The notes beneath the pieces were generated by a model. That model worked only from the letters and a program-made list of their open reading frames with translations, did no database searches and was not told the origin of the DNA. A program made the position numbers and the translations under genes. A stretch of DNA of 64,000 nt from Limonium bicolor. Its lineage: Eukaryota > Streptophyta > Magnoliopsida > Caryophyllales > Plumbaginaceae. How positions within the stretch are numbered: position 1 is the stretch's first letter; every line of letters starts with the position of its first letter. The DNA lies in contig CM041778.1 of assembly GCA_023374045.1 (NCBI GenBank), positions 405,106,438-405,170,437 on the forward strand, in the 5' to 3' direction. Of this stretch, positions 48,340-61,314 are shown one piece after another.

Positions 48340-49527
48340 CTGGAACTATTTCCTTCCCTCTTGACTCCCGGATGAGGATGGCTGTCCTCCCGGTCCTCTA
48401 GTATAGGTATTAGTCTGCGGCGCTTGACCTCCTCTGGGTCCGCCCGCTTCAATAGCTGGTGTTCTCTGTGAACCTCTAGCTCCCTTGTATACTCGGCTCC
48501 CTGGATTGGAAGAGCATTCATATCCCTGTGGCCTTCTTTCTTGCAATAGCAACACTTCACCTTCCTACCTGCGCAGTCTATGCCTGGGTGATCATTTCCA
48601 CAACGTTTACAGTAATAGTGGTGCTGGGTTGGCTTATTGTCCCTAGGTGGTGCTGGTCTCAGTGGCTGTGCATCAATGACTGGGCCGGTCAGACGAGGAA
48701 CCTGCTCCTTTGTCTTCTGACCATGGAAATCCTTCCGCCCCTCTTATCAAAGAATTTCTTCCCCTTCCTGTAGTAACCGCCAGAGGTTGCTCCACCATTC
48801 TCCTAAGTATTCTTTCTCTTATTTCCCTGCGCCTCTTCCCTGGACTGAAGCATTAACTCAGTTGCTGATTTTGCGTCATAGCACTCTTGGATAGTATTGA
48901 AACGAATTGCTCCCATGGTGCCCTGGATGCGAAATTGCAAACCTCCCCTAAAATTCTGGATCTTCACAGTGTCGGAGTAGTCGACCCCTGGAACGTAGTC
49001 CAACAAGCTGTTGAGTCGTGCGTAGTATTGGTCAACTGTTTGACTCCCCTGGATTAAGGTCTCGAACTCTTGCCTCTTTCTCTGCTTTAATTGTTCGGGG
49101 TAGGTAGTATTTCCCCGCAATACCTCTACAAACGCTGTCCATCCAAAGTCCGGTGTAGCTCTATGGTGGCCCTCCACAGACCGCCACCAAATGTCAGCTG
49201 CGTCCTTCAGGTTGTACGTAGCTATGTCGACCTTCTGGTCTTCAGGAACTTTCACAGCTTTGAAGGCCTTCTGGTGCTCCACTATGAATTTCTCTAGTGC
49301 AGCGGGGTCCGGTTCCCTTGAATACATCGGTACTCGGCGTCTGCAACACTCTTCAACCAGTTGGTTCTCTGGGCTGCGGCGGGTGGGGTATGGTCCCGTA
49401 AGTTGAGCTCCTAGTTGCTGCGCGAAGGCCGCCATGGCTGCTGCTAGGCCTGGTACCTCTGAACATCCGCTGGTGTCTCGCCACCGCGTCCACTGCTGCC
49501 TCCACGTGGTCTTCCTCTTGTCGACAT
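48340..49527 (-). pseudogene. gag: Gypsy-type gag relic with Retrotrans_gag domain and two zinc knuckles
   Basis: The likely start is ATG at 49527 (MSTRGRPRGG), 0.2 kb after the primer site. A frameshift near 49470 leads into the 210-codon frame 48803-49435. That frame carries a Retrotrans_gag (capsid-like) domain with DAADIWWRSVEGH, WTAFVEVLRGNTTYPEQ and QKRQEFETL-like helices, then SQTVDQYYARLNSLLDYVPG. A further break precedes two CCHC-type knuckles: CKRCGNDHPGIDC near 48590, and near 48540 CCYCKKEGH, whose last Cys is out of frame by one base (GYEC in the next frame). A Gly/Pro/Ser-rich tail follows. Gag packages element RNA. All breaks are simple indels, so sequencing error cannot be excluded. 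Confidence 0.88.
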
Positions 49528-49711
49528 CTATAGTATATTATTATTACTACTCGGTTGCTACACCGTTTTACATACACAATCACAAATATATAAGAGAGTT
49601 AACCACTAGCAATAAAGATATTCCTAGATTTTTTCCTAGGTCACGAATCCTCATAGACGTTTCCCTGTATTCCCAATATCCTATGCTCATATTCTTGACT
49701 CAGTATCCTTC

Positions 49712-49735
49712 ATCAGAGCGGTACTCCGCTCTGAT
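49712..49735 (-). other. Hairpin overlapping the primer-binding site (element 3)
   Basis: A perfect 10-bp inverted repeat, ATCAGAGCGG/CCGCTCTGAT, with loop TACT on the plus strand. It is the same hairpin as 9371-9394 with the innermost pair exchanged (G-C for A-T). Confidence 0.75.
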
Positions 49736-49739
49736 ACCA
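49728..49739 (-). promoter_or_regulatory. Primer-binding site (initiator Met tRNA) of element 3
   Basis: The minus strand reads TGGTATCAGAGC, 5 bp from the LTR end at 49745. Confidence 0.92.
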
Positions 49740-49847
49740 CTGTTTGTAACACCCCAATCCAAAACCTGTAATAACGTCGCAAGTCGTAGCAAATAATAAA
49801 AAAATTCGCAGCGGAAAATAAAACTATCTACCTCGGTGTTACACACC

Positions 49848-49869
49848 GTTACTCACCCTTGTGAGTAAC
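49848..49869 (-). other. Covarying LTR 3'-end hairpin, element 3
   Basis: A 9-bp stem, GTTACTCAC with GTGAGTAAC. The loop reads AAGG on the element strand. Compared with 9505-9526, one stem pair is swapped on both sides. Confidence 0.75.
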
Positions 49870-50299
49870 AAGGCATCCTTACTCTTTCCAACAATACAAA
49901 AACCTCACGCTGTGATGAACAGATACTGAGCACTCTAATTATTACAAACCAAATCCAACTAAATGAGCAACTAACTGAATACAACAACCTCCTTAATACA
50001 ATACAAAATAAAACCAAAGGTGTTTGTTGAAAACACATCAGCTACCCCCGTGTCCCGCACTCCGGCTTGAGTCTTCTCAATAACCTGGAATGTTTGGCCC
50101 ATTGAAGGCTCAGCAATAGAAATGCTGGTATGCTAAATGTAGTCTTAAATCATCTAGATTCCTTAAGTCGTTTTAGCCATCTTGATTTTAGATTCTTTAC
50201 ATGAAATACCGGTTTACAATATAACAGTAATAACTGTAAACATTAAACACTCACATAACAATTCACCTGTAAACATCAATGTACAATAGTACACAACAC

Positions 50300-50404
50300 C
50301 AATAACCGCACATCAATAATCCATAACAATAACCAATAATCACACATCGGTAATCCTTAACAATAACCAATAATCACACATCAATAATCCATAACAATAA
50401 CCAA
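50300..50404. repeat. Tandem ~53-bp unit (two copies plus a partial)
   Basis: The phrases CACATCAATAATCCATAACA and AATAACCAATAATCACACAT recur in order across this stretch. Confidence 0.75.
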
Positions 50405-51320
50405 CAAGATACGCGTGTTAAACTGTACTTGTTAGTTGGCACCTCCTGGCCCTTATCCTTTTAAACTAATCACTTAACCTTTTCCAATTAATTTCCACCT
50501 CAGACGTCATGTCAAGACAACCCTTAATAACTTATTAATGGACGATAGTCCCTGGGTTCCAATGGAACCGTTACCAGCTGACCTTATGGCCCTGGATAAT
50601 ATAAGACCGATCCGGTCGAACCTGTGCACCAACGGCAGTGCCCTCCGCCATCATCGAATGTGACTGATGGATTCCCTTGAGTGACTCTCCATTGAAGTCT
50701 CTCGTAGTGATCACGATGCGCAACCAGAAAGTCGAAACAGTCTGGATTCCTCTCTTTATAAGTTAGCCCTTTTTGTCAGTGACATACTAACCAATCCTTG
50801 AGTTAAGACTATAACAGTTGACCATCGGTTAGGTTCAATAATACCTAAAGGTCAGTTAGTCTTGTTCCAGTTTAGATGTATAAACTTCCAGTCATAAAAC
50901 ATTCACGTAAAATAGAACGCAGTTGTGCTGAGCAATACAGTATACAATATCATATACATAAAATCACAGATATCGCTCTTAACAATTAAACACACAACGT
51001 CTGGACCTTAGGAAAATCCTTAAGACATTCAGACCACACAATTAACATACCGTTCACCAAGTAACTGCTAGCTTGACAAATTCATGTTCATTAGTTCCTT
51101 CCCGTACGCTGTTATATAAACATGCAATACCGGTAATATAATATAAACTATTCACTAAATATTACAGTACTATCACTGTAGCGTTTATTCTCGTTGTATA
51201 ATAACTTGTATGTTCTTTTTCCCCATGTTATTTAACAGTGGTTCCAGATAGTTCATTAGTTCATTATTTTATGTGATCTCCACATGTGATAATGAATTTC
51301 CACCTTGTAGTATATTTCTA

Positions 51321-51725
51321 GGGAAAATTCACGATATACCCTGTTTTCTTTGTAATTCACAATATACCCTGTGATTTCATAATTCAACTTTAAACATACT
51401 AAATGTTGTCCAAAATTGATGAAACTTACATGGACGATGCTAAAGTGTTATATTTTGTTCAATATCAAATTTGAAGTTTTTTAAGCTCACATGTGACCTG
51501 TGGGACCTAATGAACATGTGACTGCTCATTGGGTCCACAGGTCACATGTGAGCTTAAAAAACTTCAAATTTGATATTGAACCAAAATATAACACTTTAGC
51601 ATCGTCCATGTAAAGTTTCATCAATTTTGGACAACATTTAAGCATGTTAAAAGTTGAATTACTAAAAACCACAGGGGTATATTGTGAATTACGAAAGAAA
51701 ATAGAGGTATCTCGTGAATTTTCCC
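51321..51725. mobile_element. Hairpin MITE (Mutator-like), copy 1, 405 bp
   Basis: Its ends are GGGAAAATTCACGA and TCGTGAATTTTCCC. Almost the whole element is one inverted repeat with arms of about 195 bp and a short centre around 51520. The flanks ATATTTCTA (51312-51320) and ATACTTCTA (51726-51734) form a 9-bp TSD with one mismatch. It is inserted in the LTR of element 3. No coding capacity. Confidence 0.92.
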
Positions 51726-54700
51726 ATACTTCTATTTCCTTATTTATATACTCATAATTGTTTCCACTTATTCTTTATATTATATCTTTTGGTCATTTTT
51801 ATTATAACCACAATTATTTTATAAACTTTATATTATACTCCATAATATACCATAATCCATTATATTACCTAGTTTTACTTCCTTTCTTTATTAAATTACA
51901 AAACCAACCTTATAAATCCGATAATTATATTTGAACACATACTTTATAATTTATAATTAACCACATTACTTTACAAATTACCAAATACCCTTACTAACTT
52001 CGGTGATTACAATTTAATCTCACCAACTTTTATAAATTACTAATTAAGCCCATAAACTTTTCGGTAGTTACAATTCAATTACTCCAACTTTTACAAATTA
52101 CCAAATAGCCATATAACCTTTATAATTTACTAAATACCCATATTAATTTTTGGAAATTGCAAAACAGTATGTTAACTTTTACAAATTACCACATGACCAC
52201 AATTATTTTCGGTCTTGACATATACCTTTCCTTTATTTACAATTTAATCCCAAAACTTTATATAAGTTACATATAAACTTATAAACTATAGTTTTAATAT
52301 TAATTTCTTTAAGTAACCAAAACAATCCACATCTTTCTTCAATTTATATTTCCGCCCCATATTAAATTCTGTTTTCATATATACTTCCATAAATTACATA
52401 TTCACCCCAAAACTTTTATAAACTTAATATTTTATGTCATAAGTCATTTTAACCCAAAGTTATTGGTCAAACACTTTGACCAAGACTTAATTTCATAATT
52501 AATACTTTGATATACCCATAAATCATGTGTATTCTCGGTTTTATCCCAAACTTTCCAATAATTGCAAAATAGCCCAAAAACTTTATAAAATGTTATTTTA
52601 ACACTTACACACTTATTTAAATTCACCAAAATTCATAATATTAATTCCTACCTTATATTAAACATAAATATACCAAATCCACCCTTTTATTCTGGCAATT
52701 ATAATAAGCACTCCAAACTTTTCAAAATTTACATTTTAGCCACATAACTTTATAAACTAGCCATTTAAATACTTGTAGCTATTTTTAATGTTCCCAAAAT
52801 TTATAATAAAAGCTAATATGCTTATATATTTCGAAAATCATCAATGAGCCCATTTTATTTTTGGCTTTGACAAAATATTTGTCATATGGTTTTAAAACTT
52901 GATTTATACCTTATAATAAATTCATATAAATGTATATAAGCCATATAACACTTCTAAAAATTATTTTAATGACTTAGAATGATTATAAACTCAAAAGAGA
53001 AAATTTATTCCTAGACAATTCGGTTTATATACATGCATCTTAATTAATATTTTTGTGACATATAAATATACCTTAAGGTAATAATCATACCTTATATGTT
53101 ATAAATTATTTTCCTTGATACTTTAACCCAATATTTTTGGCCTTAATTTATTTAGAGGTTATACATAATTTTTATACCAAGTTTGAAGCTTAAATCAAGC
53201 TTAAACTTAATAAACTTAATTATATAAACTTACTCCTTAAATCAAGACAATTCTTGTACTTGATTTCTCCTTGAATTCCAAGCTCTCCAAATGCTATTTT
53301 GTTGAAGAGAATTCGGCCTCCTTGGATATATTTAGGAAATCCATTTGTTAGACTTCTAACAAGAATTTATAAATAAGATTTGGAGTACTTTTACAAGAGT
53401 TTACCTTAGGAATTTTTCAAGGAATTTTCGGTAGACCTTAAGATAGTTGTAGATCTAAATTTCCTTCATGAAATAATGAAGAGAATATAGGTTTAGAAGC
53501 TTATAATTTTCGGTAATAACCTTAGGGTATTTTACCAGATTTTCAACATGAAATATACCTTAACTTGATCTGTTGTTCCTTTTGTTGTTGTTGAATCTAG
53601 GAACCTCCTTGGAGCACTAAAGCTTGGTGAAATCTTGGATGGTTGCTAGGTAGATTCTTGCTTCAAGACTTAGTAGATTTAACTAGGAAATTACATAGAA
53701 ATGTGTGTGTTAGAGCTTAGAACACCATTAATGGAGCTTTGAAGCTCTAAGGAATTAATTGTCAAATGAAGAAGAAAAGAGAGAGAAAGAGAGCTTACAC
53801 ATTCGGCCAAGGAGTTGGCAAATGAGAGCCTAACTCACGTATGGTTGTGTGAGAGAAAACAAGGCAATGAATGAAGGAATCTCACTTAAACAAAAATAGT
53901 CAATAATTGTCTAGCTTTCTTTGTTTATTCATTTGTCCCATGGCTCCATAAGATGACTATATTATTAGCTAGACTTACGGGAGACAATGAAGAGAATGGA
54001 GATTGATTGTCAAATTAACACAAGAGGACAAGAGCTAAGTTAGGTAAGTGTTTTCTTTTGATTTTTCTAAGATATCTAACATGTCATTATTGACTCCATT
54101 CTCCTTGTTTATACGGCTGCATAGGCTATAGATGACAATTAATTTTTTTGTGTTTTAAGACAAGAGAACATGGCTATATAGGTAGGTATCTTAGTTTAAT
54201 TTTATAAGGCAAATTAATCCTTCTTTTCCTTGTATAAATCGGCAATGTAATGCTGTTTGGATGCACTTGATTTTTGTCTATATTTGACAATGAATTATGC
54301 TTAATATAGGTAGTGTATTATTTTACTAATCAAGCAGCAATCACTCCCTCCTTTTCTTGATCACAATCGGCAGCCACATGCCATAAGAATGGTAGATTCA
54401 GTTGTTATAGTCATGTCCAAAAGTAGATCTAGTCTTCTTAGTTTATTTCATGACTTATCTAGCTAACTTATCTTTGTTCTCTTGCAGGTTTTGGTAATGG
54501 ACGGGGTTTCATTTGACTGATTTTATTTGACATTATCACATGGCACATGAATAAGGTGAGTCACCAGTCTCTACTAGGCACTATTTAATCACACAAAACA
54601 TATAAGTAATACCCTAGATCCACTACATATTTTTAAACAAATCTAATATCCACCCTATGGCGCCCTCCTTTGTGACCAATTGGAATTGATTTTTGTTTTG

Positions 54701-55739
54701 ATTTGTTACCTATATTTTAATAAGATTACTAATATTTGTAATAGTCCAGTATTTATTGGTACATTTATACTATGGTAAAAGATGAAAGTTTTAAGGTAAG
54801 AATGCTGATTTTAGGTACCTTTTTGACTCAAAAATCGGCCCTGGTTGTGCTATGATTTTAGCACTGGCATTAATTTATTTAGATGTTCAATTTATCCCTT
54901 TTTAATATTATCAACTCGTGGCTCCTCAAAAACTTCAAGGCAACTGCGCAGAGAACGCATTTTGTGACACCCGAAGGTGCATTTTGTGCTTAACGATTTT
55001 CTGAAAAATAATTAGTCGCTATGAGTTCCATGTATTTATTGACATTGTTTATAGTCAATAATAATATGTTAAGGTGTTACATTGAGTTTATAGGGTTATA
55101 GACTCATAACTCAATTTCGGGCTACCGGGACACTCCATGGGCAAAAAGGGAGCGTTAAGAAATTCCCCCGAGCACTTGTGTATTTTTGAAAAAGAAGCTC
55201 GAGCATTCTCTTTAGAATGGTGAAATTGATGATAGGAACTCTTAGAATGATTTATATTGTAGTTTGCGCCACTTCGGTACTCACCGGGGCACTCCCAAGG
55301 GTTTATGGGGCCTTCATCGGGAACCTCCGAGCACTTTGTCTTTAACTGAGAATTTAGCTTGAGGAATTCATCTAAATGTTCATTAAAGTGTTATGGTTCA
55401 TTTGGAATGAAGTGTTAAAGCTTTAATCATCCTATAAAGTATTTCGGGACTTTCGGGCTTAGGGGCCCTTAAGGGAACTCCCGAGCATATTATATTTTTA
55501 CTCAGTTCTAACTGATGACTTGTGTTTTTAAAGGTCATATAATGACCTTGATTTACTTCAATGAGTTTATAGCTTATATAACTTGGTTAGCTTAAGGTCG
55601 GGCTTTAAACGCTCGTTTTTGACCTTAAGGAGTTTAGGTACGTTTTAACGCCCAAGTGTTTATACTTTTCTCAGGGTTTAATTATCCCCCAAAAATATTT
55701 ATTACCATTATTTAATTATTAAAAGTCAGGGGTATTTCA

Positions 55740-56530
55740 CATTGTTACATATAATGTCTTCTTTGTTATTTACGTTACTTTTATATTTATGTTTGAGTAG
55801 TTAGACTAGCTCCCCGGATTAGGGTAGCAAGCCGAATCTTTATATTTATTTGTAATCTCTTTAATAATTCATTAATGAGTGTAAGTAGTTTGATTCCAGT
55901 TCTTCATGTGCTTTAATTCTCTAGCTAATATTAAAGCAATCTTTGTAGCTTTCTAATCAAAATGCGGCGCTGAGATTAGTTAACAAGACATAGGAAGTTA
56001 CCGGATTAAACGACTAGAAGCATGGTTTGCCTATAGGTTAATCTGTCTCCAATAGGAATTGGTAATAAAGCGATTGGTTAGAATTGACTTGGGCATGGTT
56101 GCGGCTTGTTATTTCTTCCAGTTAGGATTCGTTGTACAGGGACCGGTCAACGAATTAATTAAGATTCCTGAGTTTATTGCAGAATTAGGGAAAAGTTTAT
56201 AAAAAGATTAATAAAGTGAAGGTTTACAGAACAATCAGGGTGCTTCTTTAGATTTTAGAGTTTCAATCTTTATTTCTTTATTTAGTTTATTTTACTATTT
56301 TATTATTTTATGTTAGTTGTTTAGTCATTCTTTTATTAAATTACGTAAAACCTAAAAAAGTGACGTTTCATGTTTTCTTAGTTTAGTTTCTCTGTTAGTG
56401 AATAAATTGTCAATTAATTAAACGAGATCCCTGAGATCGACAACCCCACTTAATTCACTATTCCACAAAACGATAGGTACACTGCCTAGGTAGAGATAGT
56501 ACATATTTCTACTACAGGCATATAGACTTT
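55740..56530 (+). mobile_element. Athila/Ogre-like LTR R-U5 fragment (tentative)
   Basis: It contains phrases typical of the transcribed LTR region of plant Tat/Athila elements: TTTGAGTAGTTAGACTAG, an ATTCCTGAGTTTATTGCAG stretch, and 'gatccctgagatcgacaacccc' near 56425. The layout is like 62300-63010. The boundaries and lineage are inferred. Confidence 0.4.
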
Positions 56531-56579
56531 TTTAGAGTGAATACATGAAATAATTGGCTTTAGACCAAGAAGTGTATAA

Positions 56580-57120
56580 CACACAAGAAGATGGTTCATT
56601 ATCTACCATGTGTGTGGCAGCGAGATCTGGAGATAATAAGCATGTAGTGAAATTCATAAAACAGACTCGGTGTATTAAGCACTTGCAAGCTATACCCCGA
56701 AGTTGGAATTCTTTGCTTTCATAGCATAAGAATACTGAAGAAGCGATATCATCTAAGTTATAGCTCCATGATGGATGGGCATGGATTGTTATCACAAAAA
56801 CATGAACAATGATGATGGGTAGAAGTTTTCATATTCTTTGAATGGCTAGTCCGGTGTAAATAAGGAAGCAAGGGAACTTGTGTGAAGATGCTTGGAAGGA
56901 TATACAACAAAAGATTGATTCAGAAGTATGAGAGACTCTTGAGATCAATGCAAATCATCAACATCCAACCAACATAATACATAATCCTCAAGGATTCAAA
57001 AACAAATGGGCGTAATGGTCAAAGATTGAAAACACTATAGAAAAGAAAAGAAAAACAAGAAAGGCAGAAGCCAAAAATCATGTAAGAAGAGTAATTCTCC
57101 AAACTAGGATTTTGTCTTAG
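56580..57120 (+). pseudogene. Possible FAR1/MULE-like protein C-terminus relic
   Basis: Broken plus-strand frames give NTEEAISSKL, then CEDAWKDIQQKIDSEV, then IIHNPQGFKNK and QRLKNTIEKKRKTRKAEAK, followed by SCKKSNSPN. The order resembles the C-terminal part of FAR1/FHY3 or related Mutator transposases, where a 'P...KGRP...RLKSAIE' block precedes a cysteine-rich end. Similarity is weak and stops are frequent. The overlapping minus-strand ORF 56532-56795 is treated as a shadow. Confidence 0.35.
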
Positions 57121-57659
57121 AAATGATGAATGTCGATGAAGATGTGCTTCGGGTATATCATTTATGCATCCATGGTGGAGAGAAACTTTTAAGAATTTTG
57201 CCCAGATTTGGACCGGATTGCCGATGTCGTATGATTTGTCATTCTTAAATAGACCTTGGTTATAGTTAGAATCATATGAAATTGGTTTATTCTATTGTAT
57301 AGATTGACTCATTCAATGAGCTCGGACATAAAAAGTTCATTCAACTTTTGATAAAAAGTTACTTTAGGTTGAAGGTAAATCAAATATTGGAATATGGACT
57401 ATATATTGTCCTAATAAAACACCAAGAATTGGGTGTAATTGATGCTTCTATGAAAAGATAAATTGTAATGGTCTTCACTCAAAAAAAGTCTACATAATTT
57501 CATGAAAAGTGTGGTACATCAAGCTACAAATACCTGTACAGAATCTCACGCTAAAATGTACAATAGTTGGTAAAACAGAATGACACTAATTTTTAAGTAT
57601 CCCACTCCGGTTAATGCATTTTAGTTAAATTAATCAGATTGAGGGTTATCCATAATTCA

Positions 57660-59400
57660 TTTTCTATAACTAATGATTGTAGTGCACAAAAAAAAAAAAC
57701 TTGTACATAAGTTCATTTACATGTAAGCATATTAACCTGTACAATAAAACAATAAACACTGTACATAAGAGGAGAGAAAAAACAGTACATAGTGAGAAGG
57801 ATAACCTAAATAATGACAAAGAAAAAATGAAACATAATGTCATGTTATAGTTGCTCATAGAAATGGATTTAGCACTCTTATAAGCATTAGATATTATAAA
57901 TCTAACGACATGGACTACCGCGTATACTAAGTCACTGAACCTCAAACCTAAAACCTGGGCAATAATTGAATTGTTATAAGCGTATAAATATCAATCCCTA
58001 AAAGATACCCTAAACGTAAACATACCTTAGGAATGCTAAATAGCCCAAGGTTATTTTAGGGTTTAGTGCACAAAAAATTTTAAATAAAACTTGTACAAAT
58101 GGTCATACAAAGTTGTAAAGCTCATTCAAACATGTACATCATTTCATTACAAACAGTACACACAATGGATAAAAATTGAAGTGATAAGGATAACTTTGAC
58201 AATTAAAAAAACGTCAAATAGAACGAGTTAAAAAAAGATAATCCTACATTGCACACCTAAAAACCACCATTAGAAAGCAAAAAAAAAACGTTGAAAGCAT
58301 TTTTAGTTTTGTAGTGGGGTCTAGGGTCACAAACCCTAGAAATCTGTCGAGTAAGTGGTGAACTTTATAAATATCAAACGAGTTAATAATAGATTACCCT
58401 ACACCACACACCCTAAAAATCACCCAATGAATGCTAAAAAAAAATTCAAAGGCTAAACTATCGAGTCAATGGTGGTTGAAATTATAAAGTATTGAATGAG
58501 TTAAAAAAAATTACCTACACCACACACCTTTAAAACCACATAGGAAAGCTAAGAAACGTCGAAGGCACTTTTTAGGGTTAGTAGTAACCCCTAAATCACA
58601 AACGCTAAATATCTTCCAAATCAATGACGACATCTTATAAGTATAAAACAAATTTTAAATAGATACCTACATGACACACCCTAAAAATCACTTAGGAATG
58701 TTGAATCATCAAAGGTTTATTTTAGGGTTTGATGTTTAGGGTTTACGTAGCCTAAATGGTTGTGGTGCACAAACCTTTAATATAAAACTTGTACAAATGG
58801 TCATACAAAGTTGTACAATGCATATGAAATGTGTAAATTGTTACATTAAAAATTGTACGCATAATGGAGAAAAAAGTACAAAACTAAGGATAAGTTACGT
58901 TATGAAATATAAAAGATACCCTAAACCATACACATACCCTAGGAATGCTAAGTCGTCAAAGGTTTATTTTAGTGTTTGAGGTTTAGGGTATAAGTAGCTA
59001 AAGGGTTAGTGCACAAACCATAATAGAAAGCTTGTACAGATGGTCATACAAACATGTACAAGTGTTCATTAAAATATTTACATCTTTACATTAAAACATG
59101 TACATATAAGGGAAATAAACAGTACAATAACTTACTTATGAATAAAAAAATACCCTAAACCTTGCACATACCCTTGGAGTGCTTAATTATCGAAGATTTA
59201 TTTAGGCAGAGGTTTAGAGTATAGTTAGCTAAGGGTTATAGTGCACATAACATAAAAGAAACTTGTACAGATAGTCATACATACTTGTACAAGTGTTCAT
59301 TAATACATGTACATTTTCACATTAAAAAATGTATACATACATACATATACATACATACATATATAGGAGAAAAATTGTACAATAACTTACAAGTGTTTAT
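57660..59400. repeat. Degenerate tandem repeats with TTTAGGG- and TGTAC-rich units
   Basis: Units open with GTGCACAAA near 57681, 58065, 58761, 59010 and 59240. They continue with CTTGTACA...GGTCATACAAA, then TACCCTAAAC and GGTTTATTTTAGGGTTTGAG. The last three start about 230-250 bp apart. The middle part (58100-58750) repeats only the ACCCTA...AATGCTAA portion at about 150-bp steps. Confidence 0.75.
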
Positions 59401-60289
59401 TACTTATTTTTATTTATTGGATTGTCCCAAACATTGAATCTGATATTTTTGCAACTGATAATATATTAGAGAACACAATTCGAGACAATGGTAGATTCAA
59501 AGCTATACGTAATGATACTTTTAACATGTAAAAGCCTTACAAGCTTTTCAAAGTATCATACAAAAACACCTGTTTTACACCTATCATATGTTTCACATCC
59601 ACATCAGTCATTCACATGCCTTGATAAGTGTGGAATTTATCTATATTTAATTCTATGCTTAGTTCATTTAATATAATATTGGATTATGTGATAAATTATC
59701 TTACTTATGTGCTAAATTATATTATATGCGAAGAACTTCACTTACTTATGGTTTTATGCTTAAACATATGAAAATACTGAACAAAAAGGCTTAGGAACGC
59801 ATGTCAAGAGCTTAACGATCAACACAAGATCGAACAAGAGTCAAAACTATACTTCTGATGCATTTTATATTTGGTCTGGGTCTTTGTCAGGATTTATAAA
59901 CCCAGACCATTCCCAAGACACCTACTACCAAGATTTGAGCATGATCCGGGATTATGCCTTGACTTATAAACTCGGACCACACTTGGGAGGCTACTGATGT
60001 TTTTAGTGCATGTTCCAGGTTTAGCTCCTGGAATAATACTCGGACCAGACACATATTTTGTCTCGCGGCTGAAATTCTATTATGGTCCAGCTATTCATGA
60101 TGGAATTTTTCCGGGCCGCGTGAATGAATTCGGCAGGAGTGCAGCCCACGTGAGGAGCATTAGTTTGGACGGCACCAGGAAGAGATACAAAGGCTGCATA
60201 GGATGGAATACTAAATTTTTGGTTGACGTATGTGAGGGGAGTGGACTAACGAGATAACAGCAACCCATATATTTGGGCAAATTCTACTA
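59401..60289. other. Unassigned segment
   Basis: It contains an 86-codon plus-strand frame (59997-60257) of ordinary composition that I cannot match to a family. It also contains repeated 'ggtctgggt...ataaacccagacc' phrases (about 59872-59975) that form imperfect inverted repeats typical of LTR or UTR sequence. I do not call a gene. Confidence 0.3.
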
Positions 60290-60525
60290 TACAAACCGGA
60301 AGCACGGAACAGGTGTTCGGTGTATATATGGAACAAAAAGTAACCGTGATGTGTGATATTTCTCTTTTTATTTTTATATTTAAAATTGAATTTAATTTAT
60401 TAATTAGTAACTTGAATTAAAAATCTAGTTTAGAGGAAATTGTCTAATAATCCTTATTATATAATGTCAATAAAAAACTAGTGCAATTTTAATCTCTGCA
60501 AATTTTATAAATATTATAAGATAAA

Positions 60526-61010
60526 TTTTGAACAAATGGTTAAATTGTTGAACAAATAGTTTAAAATGTTGCAAATGGTTTAAAATGTGGAACAAACTGT
60601 TAATTAAATGTTGAACAAATGGTTTAAAATGTTGAACAAATGATTTAAAATGTTGCACAACGTGTATTACTATATGAAATGTAACTGGTGTTTAAAAATG
60701 ACAAAAAAATTAGGAAATTATAAATTATATTGATATTGTTTTATAATAAAATTGATGAACAAAAGGCTTAAAAGTTGAACAAATGGTTTAAAATGTTGAA
60801 CAAATGGTTAAAATGTTGAACAACGTCTATTCTAATATGAACATGTAAATGGTGTTTAAAAATGGCGAAAATTAGGAACTGTAAATATATTGATACTGTT
60901 TTATAATAAAAATTTGATTTGAACAAAAGGCTTAAAATGTTGAACAAATGGAAATGTTGAACAAATGTTAAAATGTTGAACAACGGTATGCTAATATAAC
61001 ATGTGACTGA
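60526..61010. repeat. TTGAACAAATGGTTTAAAATG repeats inside a ~165-bp larger unit
   Basis: A 20-21 bp phrase, TTGAACAAATGGTTTAAAA and variants, is repeated in clusters. The clusters are separated by a longer segment starting GTTGnACAACG near 60652, 60818 and 60977, so the array has a nested period. Confidence 0.85.
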
Positions 61011-61314
61011 TATTTAAAATCAAAAAATAGAAATTGTATAATGCGATTAGAAGATATTTAAGAGAGATAAATTTTAAAATTATTGAAATAATTTTTTAAA
61101 TTAATAGAGAAATTAAAATAATTTGTTTTATATAATTTTAAGATAAAATATGAAACAAAAACTACTGGAATGACATCAGCAACCGGAAGCACGCTGCGGT
61201 GTGCATCGGTTGTAAATAGACGCTTTGCATATTTGATGGTTGATCAATCGTCCGCATGGGCCATGCACACACTGTTGAAGTTTACGTTCTTTTGCTCATG
61301 GATTATTTTGATTT

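Larger units (their letters stand above)
45941..49744 (-). mobile_element. Internal region of element 3 (gag relic plus captured host gene fragment)
   Basis: It extends leftward from the primer site at 49728-49739. It holds a broken gag (48340-49527) and then a broken AlkB-like segment (47641-48100). From 47360 to the insertion boundary of element 2 I see no protease, RT, RNase H or integrase. The element is therefore gag-only at best and would need pol in trans. Its 3' LTR cannot be identified in the window. Confidence 0.7.
49745..55739 (-). mobile_element. 5' LTR of element 3 (5995 bp including a nested MITE)
   Basis: On the plus strand it runs TGTAACACCCC...GGGGTATTTCA and adjoins the primer site. 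It contains GCAGCGGAA (49808-49816), the U5-type hairpin (49848-49869), short tandem repeats (50300-50404) and a nested 405-bp MITE. A block around 50700 (AGTGATCAC followed by GCAACC) is shared with the solo LTR near 18119, so the two belong to related families. No genes are seen in it. Confidence 0.88.

Noticed and set aside
56532..56795. Minus-strand ORF with a SWIM-finger-like CYESKEFQLRGIACKC run
   Set aside because: The surrounding residues do not continue like FAR1/MULE proteins, and a plus-strand reading fits the neighbouring sequence better. Kept only as a possible alternative.
60290..61214. A transposon bounded by TACAAACCGGAAGCAC and an inverted TACAACCGATGCAC
   Set aside because: The ends match only partly and no target-site duplication is visible. 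The similarity may be chance.
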